Assembly: GCA_018398765.1 (NCBI GenBank)
Contig: JAHBMJ010002204.1
Coordinates: 115,232 to 177,831 of the forward strand
DNA from: Chromera velia
Taxonomy: Eukaryota; Sar; Chromeraceae
Direction of reading: 5' to 3'
DNA: 62,600 nucleotides
Each line of letters begins with the position of its first letter. Positions within the stretch are counted from its first letter, which is position 1. Both the position numbers and the translations under genes were made by a program. Shown one piece after another: positions 1 to 10,062 of the stretch. The notes beneath the pieces were generated by a model. The model was given only the letters and a program-made list of their open reading frames with translations, did no database searches and was not told the origin of the DNA.

Positions 1-1500
1 ACACTGAGAGAGACTTAATGAAATGAGAGAAGTAGGGTTCCGTTGAAGAGCGAAAAGAGAAGGGAGAATCCGAATTCAAAGAAAGACAAAAGGGTTTGTT
101 TAGCTGTGAAAGAAAGATTTGTGCAGTAGAGTGAAATTCCGAACTTGCTGAGGGGAAAGATGGCCTGATTTGCAGAAAGATCTCCTTCGCAAATGGAAAG
201 AAAGAGAAGCAATCCAAATTCGAATGAAGAAAGAGTTATTTGTATTTGTCTCGTATGTGCAGGTAAACTGCTCGTATACACGAAGACGGCCAGCAAAAAA
301 AGTAAGTCACAGAGGGATGGAAGTAATCGAATTTTCTTTTTGCTTCGCAGGAAAGTCCAAGTCACACAACGTACAAACGTTTCGTAATATGTTTTGCCTT
401 TCACAGAAGGATAAAAATAAGTCAAATTTACCGTCAGGTAGAATGCGTGAAATTTGCAAAAAGGGCAAGGCTTCGCCGTTCACAGAGAAATGAAGAGAAG
501 TCAAATTCACTGTCAGGTAGAATGCGTAAAATTCATAAAAAGGGCAGGGCTTCGCCGTTCACAGAGAAATGAAGAGAAGTCAAATTCACTGTCAGGTAGA
601 ATGCGTGAAATTCGTAAAAAGGGCAGGGCTTCGCTGTTCACAGAGAAACGAGGAGAAGTCAAATTCACTGTCAGGTAGAATGAGTGAAATTTGCAAAAAG
701 GGCAGGGCTTCACTGTTCACAGAGAAACGAAGAGAAGTCAAATTCACTGTCAGGTAGAATGCGTGAAATTTGCAAAAAGGGCAAGGCTTCGCCGTTCACA
801 AAGAAACGAAGAGAAGTCAAATTCACTGTCAGGTAGAATACGTAAAATTCACAAAAAGGGCAGGGCTTTGCCGTTCACAGAGAAACGAAGAGAAGTCAAA
901 TTCACTGTCAGGTAGAATACGTGAAATTCGTAAAAAGGGCAGGGCTTCGCTGTTCATAGAGAAACGAGGAGAAGTCAAATTCACTGTCAGGTAGAATGCG
1001 TGAAATTCGTAAAAAGGGCAGGGCTTTGCTGTTCATAGAGAAACGAGGCGAAGTCAAATTCACTGTCAGGTAGAATGCATGAAATTTACAAAAAAGGCAG
1101 GGCTTTGCTGTTCATAGAGAAACGAGGCGAAGTCAAATTCACTGTCAGGTAGAATGCATGAAATTTACAAAAAGGGCAGGGCTTCGCTGTTCACAGAGAA
1201 ACGAAGAGAAGTCAAATTGACTGTCAGGTAGAATGCGTGAAATTCGTAAAAAGGGCAGGGCTTCGCTGTTCATAGAGAAACGAAGAGAAGTCAAATTCAC
1301 TGTCAGGTAGAATGCGTAAAATTCACAAAAAGGGCAGGGCTTCGCCGTTCACAGAGAAACGAAGAAAAGTCAAATTCACTGTCAGGTAGAATGCATGAAA
1401 TTCGTAAAAAGGGCAGGGCTTCGCTGTTCATAGAGAAATGAAGAGAAGTCAAATTCACTGTTAGATACAATATATGAAATTCGTAAAAAGGGCAGGAAAA
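1..1500. repeat. 79-bp tandem satellite array
   Basis: From about 421 to 1495 a 79-bp unit repeats about 13.6 times; the marker GTCAAATTCACTGTCAGGTA recurs at 500, 579, 658 and so on at exact 79-base spacing. Copies differ at a few positions, mostly transitions. Upstream (1-420) are decayed relatives of the unit, and 1500-1640 has two copies of a related 'AGCAGCGCTTCGC..TGTGGTC' segment. Since 79 is not a multiple of 3, the unit rotates through all three frames, so the short ORFs seen here are artefacts. The array may continue left of the window. Confidence 0.9.
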
Positions 1501-2180
1501 GGCGGTACAGTCAGAAATTTTAGCAGCGCTTCGCAGTGTGGTCGTGTTTGATGTCGATTTATGACAGAGAACAGAAAGTGGGGTTCCGTTAAAAATTCCA
1601 GCAGCGCTTCGCGATGTGGTCCTACTTCTTCTCCTTACAGGTACAGGACACCAAAGGGACCGCCAAGTCGAGGGCGTACAAGTTGAGGTTTAAGTTGATG
1701 GCTCATAGGTGTGGGCTCCTGTAGTATGCGTGTAGATGATCACAGCGTTCTGGTTTCCTCTGGGTGAACCTTCTCTGGGCAAAGAAGGTGGTCTGCGTTG
1801 CTTGCAGAATAGTTGTTGTTCGGGAGAGAAGGTTAGTCTCCGTTCGCTCAGCTCTTTGGTCTTGTTGATCTCAAGTTAGGCGTCACTACGTGTTAAGGTC
1901 TACTTAGAGGGGTTGGCGCTGCTGAGTGCTTGCAGAGGTTCAAGGGTCTTCAGGGCTTGATGTCGCTAGAGTGGTTCAGGTCGATCCCTAGTGACAGACT
2001 CGATCGATATCAGGAGCATGGAGCTTTCTTGCGATTCGGCGATCGATCTGATTTCATAATAGTCTTCCAGAAAGTCTTTCGGAAGTCTTTCATATGATTT
2101 TGATCGAAATGCAACAGGCCAACATCTGTATGATACAAGACGTTCACGTTCTGCATCTTCTTTCTTTAATTCTTAAAAAA
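1501..2180. other. Non-genic spacer
   Basis: No reading frame, splice-site pair or recognisable repeat beyond the decayed satellite edge. Base composition is mixed (near 45-50% GC), unlike the AT-rich stretch that follows. Confidence 0.5.
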
Positions 2181-2252
2181 GAGGTAGCGAGGCTTGAACC
2201 TATGACCTCTTGCTTGTTAATATTATATACTAACCATTAGGTCATGAAGGCG
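2181..2252 (-). other. Degraded tRNA-like sequence (tRNA pseudogene or SINE head)
   Basis: Read on the minus strand, this 72-base stretch has a box-A-like D arm (TGACCTAATGGTTAGTAT) and, about 40 bases on, a box-B-like T arm (GGTTCAAGCCT). A run of six T follows at once (2175-2180), as in a Pol III terminator. The two ends do not pair into an acceptor stem and the anticodon stem is not convincing, so this is probably a decayed tRNA or a tRNA-derived SINE head, not a working tRNA. Confidence 0.4.
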
Positions 2253-2432
2253 AGTGATGCGCACGATTCTCTTTTGCTCAGTGTTACTTTAAACCATAAT
2301 CAATTCATTTAATTTCTATTTTTTTTCTAGCTGTGCTTAAGTAGCGCATAGCAATATATAATGGTTATAAAAATTTATAGTTGACTGTTATACTAGCTGT
2401 TATATATATTTTATCATATATGCCTAACATTA

Positions 2433-3272
2433 ATGGGATAACTCAAAGGGTCATATGTATAATCATTATAGAAATTCATAGTGACTTTAATTTTTATAAT
2501 AATTATGCAACTCAGTTCAGCATAATGATTATGAGTATATAATGATTACAAAATTCATAATGATTATATATATAACCCAGAATAAACACAAAAGAAAATG
2601 AAAAATAAACTTTATTAACTTTATAAATCAAACCTGTTTTATAAAGAAATTTTTAGCCAGAAAGCGCTATTATCAATACTTCATAAGATATAATAACTTG
2701 AACATTGCATCAATGTATAATCATTATAATTTTTAATAATCATTATGTATTTTTTATAATGAGTATCAGTGTTACACATATTACGGCAGGCTATAGGTGC
2801 GTTCCGCCCCCCACTTTACATAGTGATGCGGCTTTATAGTGCAAAAAATTCAAGGGGCTCCCCAATATGTTCTAAATGCTTTCTAATACCAAACTAAACC
2901 GATTAGAGTGATTTTTTATGTTTTAAAAAAATATTTTCTTTTTGACGATTTTGTGTGAAAATGTAAGGGGGGGGGTCAGAAAAATGACTAAATCTGTATA
3001 AAAAGAAAATTATTTTTTTTTTGCTCAAAAATGTTTCTAAATGACTTTTTTAAGTTTGTTTTATCATTTTTAGGCCTTAGGAAGTCTCTTGAATTTTTTA
3101 TACTAAACCGCCGATATTGTTGGATAAAACGTACTTACAAGGTCCCGTGATGCACAGCAAGTTTATGAATAGAGTCAAAATCATTATGAACACCTTTTGT
3201 TGATTATAATTTTCATCATAATGATTATACGTTTTGCATAATGGTGTCATAATTATTATTGAGTTATCCCAT
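2433..3272. mobile_element. 840-bp AT-rich element with 14-bp terminal inverted repeats
   Basis: The left end ATGGGATAACTCAA (2433-2446) is matched exactly in reverse complement at 3259-3272. Inside both ends lies a second shared motif, GTATAATCATTAT, and TAATGATTATA-type words recur in both orientations, so the element is rich in internal hairpins. No ORF is present, which fits a non-autonomous DNA element. I see no clear target-site duplication. Confidence 0.55.
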
Positions 3273-4245
3273 AGATGTAAAACTATTGCAACTGCCGACC
3301 AACATGGATGCGTTTGATTGAATTACGGTCCCGGGATCAGATCAAAGATAAGATTTAATTATGCTTGCTCTAGTGTTTGATTTTTTCTGATGAAGTGTGA
3401 GTGAAAGACAGAGTGACATAAAGCAGGGGTGGAGCGGTAGCATGCATCCTCTATTACTTTTACAACCTTATGCCTCCATGTAGAGCCTCTCTCTCTTGCT
3501 CTTTTCATCTGATAAAGCCTAGGATAAAGTATACCGATTAGATCTTCTACCTTAATAATTGGAACACGGCTTTCTGTTTCCTTTCCCCTTCTCTTCTTTG
3601 TTGTACATAATTTTCTGCGAGCTATTTGTATGCATGTAAATGATGATAACAGATATATCCCAGACATTTCAAGGAGCATTATGATCATACATTATTATGC
3701 AGCTCAAGGGTCAACTAGAGTCGACTGTAGGCACCGCACATTATCATTATCATACGCCATCGCCATCCGCTCATATCATGATGCTCAGTATGTAGCGTTT
3801 GGCAGGTCACAACATGTAAGGCAGATTGTTAAATGACATAATAATTATTATAATTAACCGCCGGTTATGACCGGTCATTATAACTGGAGGGCCAATAACC
3901 TTTAACCTCATCTCATAACCTACCTTTTTCCCTACCTTGTTAAATGCTGGGCTCAGTGAAACAGTGATAGTGTAACAGTGCTTTACGGTACCACTAAATC
4001 ATTTATCACTTACACTCTGGCTTAAACTAGCACTTAGGTCAAGACTCAAGAAGGTTATCAAACAGTTCAACTACCTAAAAACCCCAGGGTCTATGAAGAC
4101 TGATGCTCAACTGAAATATTTGTTAGAGCGTTTTGTGCTTAGAGGCCAGGGTGGCTAAGGGGCCAGTAGGCCACTTTAAGGCATAAAAAAGAATTTGAGA
4201 GCTAGCTCGGAAGAGGAACTTACTAGTAATATACACTAGACTATA
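3273..4245. other. AT-rich spacer, no supported gene
   Basis: A 109-codon minus-strand frame (3359-3688) is open but matches no family, lacks codon-like structure and has no splice partners; I do not call it. Around 3840-3890 there is a short palindromic cluster of CCGGT words. Confidence 0.4.
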
Positions 4246-4645
4246 TACTACCCTAGACAATAAAATTATTGAATAAACTTCATGTCAAAGAAATCAATCC
4301 AGAAAACTGGCTGAAAAGTAAAAAAAAATACTTTTAGTGAAACTGTATTTAAAGATGTTTTTTCTTATTGGTCTATTGATAAGGCTCTATACCTATTTCT
4401 TACTGACTTTTCAAAAATGTGTTTTTTGCATATCGTGAACGACCCTAGGGGTACCAAATGACCCACCTGAGTTTCAATAGTGATTATATATAGGCAAAGA
4501 TGACCCAATATAACCCTAGAATCATAGTAGTAAATACACTAGCCCCCAAACTCTCAAACGGGAAAGCTTGATCCAATGCCGTCCCCAAAAATAAAATTTC
4601 GCCAAACTTCAAAATTTTATTCAATAATTTTATTGCCTAGGGTAG

Positions 4646-4647
<2 letters not shown>
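4246..4647. mobile_element. 402-bp MITE-like element with 32-bp inverted ends
   Basis: The 32-base left end (4246-4277, starting TACTACCCTAGACAATAAAA) returns in reverse complement at 4616-4647 with one mismatch. The interior (about 340 bp) has no ORF. Right of the element starts an (AT)n run, so a target duplication cannot be judged. Structure fits a small non-autonomous DNA transposon; the superfamily is unknown. Confidence 0.55.
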
Positions 4648-4648
<1 letters not shown>

Positions 4649-4688
<40 letters not shown>

Positions 4689-4740
4689 ATATATATATGT
4701 CACGGTGTATGTATGTGTGTGTATGTGTGTGTGTGTAACC
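4649..4740. repeat. (AT)n and (GT)n microsatellites
   Basis: An AT dinucleotide run (about 4650-4700) followed by GTAT/GTGT repeats (about 4705-4738). Confidence 0.9.
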
Positions 4741-6100
4741 AAATATATAATTTTCTTTTCTAAAAAATTAATCAACTATAGTCAATCACTAGGTCAATCA
4801 ATCAACTAGTCAATCAATCAATCAAAAAATAAACCACTCCCAGGATGTCATGAGTCAAACACTACAGAATAAATTTGTATGGCAGCCTATGTTTTTAGAA
4901 ATGATATAAAAGATCTGTTCTATAGTTCTTTTTCTATCGTTACAACGTCTTCTTACACAAAGTTTCAGCTTTCAACTCCTTACCAATTATGAGAACGAGT
5001 TTTTTGCGGAAATGCGCCGCTTTATAGGGGCAAAAAGCACCCCACTTGCCCCCGGCATGCAACACGACTGAAGATTATACTGAAGATGACTGATCGAAGG
5101 ACACTGTCGAACAATGTCGAACACAATTCAGAAAACTGGTTACGATCCTGATGGATCCTCCTTATTGGCAATGGATCACAAACCATTAAACGTCTCTCAC
5201 TGCATCACCCATCCGTTTGGATACTGCATAGGGATATATGGAGAGAGAAGTTAAACTATCTATTTTATTAATAATACTCTGTAGAAACCATCTAAGAAAC
5301 GTCTGATTCTGCATTGTCCTATCTAGGCCTATCTTTGAGCTGATATGTCATATTTTATGATGCGCAGCTTGAGGAAATGAGTAATTGATCGCGACTTTCT
5401 ATCTAGCTCTCCGTCTAGCAGCGACTTTAGGTTTTAACCGTTTGTCTTTCTTTGCACACACACATGACACGTTCAAAAATAATATGTTACAGTTAAGTTT
5501 CGATACATTAAAGAAAAAAAACATTACAAAATGATTTTGATTTAAATTTATATAATAAATCTAAATAGATTTTCATAGTGCAGAGTCTTAGCTAGTCTTA
5601 GCAGCTAGTAGAATTTATGATACAACTACCAGGATGTATAGTTTCAATCTAACTAATCCAACAGTGTGACTCAAAATCAACTGAGTCTTTAGCATTACTG
5701 GTACATACAACACTTTACATCATTTAATGATCACTGACTGATTGTTTTCTAGATTGTTTTATTGATGATGTTTCTTTCACTAGTTCTTTCAGAACGAAGC
5801 TGAGAGCGTACAACTTTTCAGCCCCCTTGCCCCCCCCCTCCCCCTCTTCATAAAAAACTTGAAGTTCTTTCCTGTCGATCTTTCTGGCGATCCTTTGGAT
5901 CGAACATGAGCAGACTTGATGTCTGACCTAGTCTGACCAATGCTTTAATTATGCTCCCACTTCCCACTTTCTCCATCCTCATCCCGCAACTTCTCGAATC
6001 GTAATTGCGTGCTCCATACGGTCTATGCGTACACAGTATGCCCGTCAGGGTGCCGGGGTGCGCCTGCCGGGACTATTCTCTTCAAAAAAGATGAAATTCG
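4741..6100. other. Non-genic spacer 3' of the ankyrin gene
   Basis: Contains a TCAA tetranucleotide cluster at about 4790-4830, a C-rich run at about 5820-5850, and otherwise AT-rich sequence with stops in all frames. The 3' UTR of the minus-strand ankyrin gene should lie just below 6101; I cannot place its polyadenylation site. Confidence 0.45.
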
Positions 6101-9100
6101 CTATGCAATACGGTTGTCCCTTGCACCATTCACCCCCAGAGCCTGCAAAGCTCCGGCAGACAGCTTCTGGGAGGATGCTTCGTCTAGGAGAGAGGGAGGG
6201 AGAGACTCACCAAGACCGAGACGCCCCCCCCTCAGAATCAAATTCTCTGCAAGTTCCCACTGACCGCTGTCGAGTGCGTAAAGTACCGCGCTGCATCTCC
6301 TTCCCCCTTTATCATCCCCAAACTCTCCAACGAAGTTCACACTTGCTCCACTCTCTACGAGTGCGATCACCCCTGCTTGCCACTGCCCCTTCAGAGCACT
6401 GACGAGAGGGTGCTGACAGGGAGTCTCTTCAACACCCCCCCCATCGTCCCCTGTGAGGGATACCGCCCTGATGATTTCCTCCAGCAGGGGCCCGTGGGAA
6501 CACTCCACGCCAACGAGTTTACCCAAAATTCGAATGCGCTCTTCCACTGATTTTGTCTGCGAGACGGATGAGAGGTGGCTGGGGTCTGCTCCCACCTGCA
6601 TGCAGAAACGAGGGAAAGCCGGCAAAGAGTGCACGAAGAAAAGAACCCGACTGGCTAGGGAGCGGCAAGGAATGGAATTGAGGGAGCTTTTTTCGGCCAT
6701 TCTCACCTAAGCCTATCTTCATTTCAAGTCTCTCTTTCTACGTTTTCCCTTCCCAACCGTTCCCAACCCCCCACCTCCCAGAACCAACCTCTACAAGAGT
6801 CTTCACGACGTCCCAAAGATCAGAAACACGCGCTCTCTCTTTAGAGGAATCAGTCCCGAAGAGCACAAACTCTAAAGGTCGTAACGGTTCCTTCTCCCCT
6901 TCCCCCCGCTCGTCAGACACAGCCGCGACGGAGGTCCCCCCGAACGAATTCGGGTCTGCCCCCCCCTCCTTGCACAACAAACGCACCAGATCAGGGTCTA
7001 GGTCCTCACATGCCACCAACAGAGGGGGCCATTTGTATGTGGGATAGACAGCCGCGTCATCCGTGTCACAGGGGCCCTCTTCATCTCGTTCTCTGAAGAC
7101 CCCTTCTTCAGAAGAGAAAGGGCAGCGGGCACCCTGATCAATCAACGCTTTGACTAACTTGTATCGCCCCTCCCCCAAAGCCTCGAGAGACACAGCCAGC
7201 TGAAGAGGGGTGATTGCATGAAGACCAGAGTCCACTCTGGTGACTCCAATCTCATTCGGGTCTGCACCATGGAGCAAAAGGGCTACCGCAATACGGAATC
7301 GCACGGAGGCTGGGATCAAACCATTTTCGCTTCCTTTAAAATTTTGATCCGCAAGGTCTGACTGGGGGTTCAAAGTTTCAATCAGGGGAGTTCTTCGCGC
7401 CTCAATGCTGACTGTGGCACCACATCGAGCCTTCGGTGCAAATCGGCTTTCGACCTCCATGCCCTTAACAGAGACGCCCCTCTCGAGCAGAGCTTTTACC
7501 GCCTCCTCGAGACCATTGGCGCACGCACTCAGCAGAACATTCCGACCCCTCTCGTTCCTTTGATCTAGATTTGCTCCAGCATCTGCTAGAATCTCTACAA
7601 TCTCTGCAACAGCCGCACCCTCATCTTTTTGTGAAGCGCAGTCCCTTCTCATGCCACTAGGACCCCACACAGATGTACATACGGCAAACTGCAGAGGAAA
7701 ATCAATGCACAGTTCGCCCACCTTGGGTACCCCCCCAGCCGCATTAGGATCCGCCCCCCCCTCTACACACAGGAGACGCACCAGTCTGGTTTCGTGAGCC
7801 ATGCAGGCCATTCCGAGGGGTGATAGCTGACTCACGTCAACGCCCTGGGGGAGGACCCCGGCAGGAAGACTACATCGGGCCCCGGCATCTATGAGGATCT
7901 TCAAAAGCTCATAAACCCCATCCGCAGGCATTTTCGTGACTCTTTTCTGAGACTCAAGTACAGCAAACAGAGCGACCTGCATAGGAATCAAGTTCTGTCC
8001 GAAATTTGTGTTTTCCATCGGGCCCACTGCGTTGGGGTCTGCCCCCCACTTCAGGAGACTCTTCACTAGAGATGTCACCACACCGATATGCTTCCCACAC
8101 GTCAAAGCCTCATGCAAAGGGAGACGGAAAAAATCTGAACCCCCTGAAATCCTTGCCCCCCCTACCCGTGCACCCCTCTCAAGCAATACCTTTGCACATC
8201 TGTGCAGTCCGAGTCCGCACGCACGAGACAGCGGAGTGTGTTTTGCTTCCTTTCCCCTCTCCCCCCTTGCGTCCATATGCACCCCCGCATCTGCAAGTTG
8301 GGACAGAACATCTGCACTGCGAAGGTCATCAGCTCTGGTCCCAGAAAACATCCACCCCCCCCCCAGAGCCATCATTGGGAGGCGTGAACTGCCCCCTGCG
8401 CCCCCCAAACCCACCTCCAGGAGGATCCTGACAACCTCAGGTTCGCAGCCCATGCACGCCACACCCAGCGATGTCTCCTCGCGCGCCTTCAAAATGCAGA
8501 CTGTAAAGTTCCGTTCGCTCACGGTCCAATCCAAACATCGGGCTGACTTCGAGGCAATAGCAAGACGTTTCAGAAGAGACAAGCCCCTTTTTCGACTGCT
8601 CTTCGTCAGACGCATAGCCTCGCCGTGCCACCCCACCAGTAGCAGTACCAGAGTTTGCAAGGGTGACCAGCCAATCTGGAATCGACCCGAATCAAAGTTG
8701 CACTTGAGATCTGCAACATCGACTCTTGCACCCGCATCTAGAAGCAACTCGGCACACTCAAAATTGAGCTTCTCTATCAAAAGGTTCAGAAGTGGCTGAA
8801 AAGTACTGTCCCGGACGCGTTGGCCGTATCTCTCTATCCAAGAATTCGGTTGAACGCTACCTTGCTGTTGCATGCCAGCCAAAGCCTTGGGGGTTAGGTT
8901 GTAGATGTTCACGACAAACCCCTGAACGACGGAGACGGGTTCCATTTTTGTTAGAGCTTCAACGCACTTGTGCGCATCCATGTGCTGACCCCACCTCATG
9001 ACAGAGGGACATCGTCCTAAAATTCCCCCCAGGGCAAGAATTTGCTGAAGAGAGCGCACGTTATCGTACTCCAGGCAATTTCTCAACAGCTTCTCCAGTT

Positions 9101-9290
9101 GTTCTCTTTCAAAAACGGACGCAAAACCACAACAAACACTTCCAAGGCCCAGCAGGCTCACATCATCCCTCGATTTCAGCAACCCCTTCGAGAGAGAAGA
9201 CAACTTCCAAAACCCACGAACCCCAAGAACCCCACTGCGGATCAGAAGCCGAGGAATGTCAGCCAGGGGACAGGATTCTGATGCGGCCAT
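6101..9290 (-). CDS. Ankyrin-repeat protein, two exons, 998 aa
   Basis: Exon 1 runs 9290-6789 from ATG (MAASESCPLADIP), exon 2 runs 6595-6101; the 193-bp intron begins GTTGGT and ends TGCATGCAG. Joining in phase 0 restores a repeat exactly at the junction (..KTLVE|VGADPS..), which supports the splice. From about residue 170 onward there are roughly ten ankyrin-type units with hallmarks such as TPLSRACGLGLHRCAKVLLE, SPLGMACMA, LLVACEDLDPDLVRLLC and the GADPNA/GADPNE/GADPNS turn. The first ~150 residues (LADIPRLLIRSGVLGVRGFW) recall a degenerate F-box-like helix bundle, but this is weak. Ankyrin stacks bind proteins; the partner is unknown. No membrane segment or signal peptide. The region is C-rich on the plus strand, so the opposite strand shows long spurious frames. 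Confidence 0.85.
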
Positions 9291-10062
9291 TTTCGAAAGA
9301 CAGCCAACTTACATATAGGTGGATCAGAGTTCTACGGTCCGCAAAGAATCAAACCACGTTGATCTCGATCCGAATCAACTTCCATCGAATCGCAGCGTCT
9401 GGCAGTTACGACCTATGTATGGCCGGGTATCACGCAGTGACAGTGATGTGACAGTGTATTAAACTGGAATCAAAGTGCCAAGGCGATCGATGAATTCATA
9501 GTCTGATGTCGATGTCTGATGCAATCACGCTGGGGCTCACGTGCGTGCGTCAAACAGCAAGCGTCAGACAACACCCTCCCTCCAGTGTTGCATGCACGCG
9601 GTCACTGTTGTGTTGCATGGTGTTGCACTGTTCAAGTGACTGTTGCATGATGTTGCATGCATGTTGTTCGCGGCAGCGGCGCGGCTGCATGTTGCGGCAA
9701 CGTGAACAACTGTTGTTCAGTCAGCAAGTTTAATGACAACAACAGCGCTTAGTGCATGAACGATCGAACCACTGGCATAGGCAGCATTGAACTCCTACTC
9801 GCACAGCATTGAGTTTTCTTGATGGCTGTGGCAGCTCAGCAATGGAAGATAATGAGCAGCACCTAATAATTTGGCTCTCTTGTAAATTCGAAGCAACAGG
9901 CACGTTGCTATCGCTGATTAGCGCCTTCGCTTTTCCATCTTCAGCGTTTTAATGCAGAAATTTACTCACAAATAAAGAAGTGCAAAGTAGTCCCACTCAT
10001 CTGTACGTATACAGCAGTGCATCGATCACTGTTCCAAGCTGCGAGACAGGCGTTCGTGATCG
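9291..10062. other. Intergenic region with TGTTGCATG-rich segment
   Basis: Lies between the 5' ends of two divergent genes (ankyrin, minus; secreted protein, plus), so it should hold both promoters, but I see no TATA box. About 9575-9725 is dense in TGTTGCATG and TGTTGTTC words in loose tandem. Similar TGTTG/CAACA-rich stretches recur at 27100-27425 and 58560-58640. Confidence 0.45.

Noticed and set aside
170..994. Several 60-107-codon frames in the satellite
   Set aside because: Products of a 79-bp repeat that rotates frame; no independent coding evidence.
2181..2252. Functional tRNA gene
   Set aside because: Acceptor ends and anticodon stem do not pair; kept only as tRNA-like.
3359..3688. 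109-codon minus-strand frame
   Set aside because: No family signal, no splice partners, AT-rich mobile-element surroundings.
8006..8799. Plus-strand frames of 141 and 263 codons opposite the ankyrin gene
   Set aside because: Shadow frames; the minus strand shows clear ankyrin repeats throughout.
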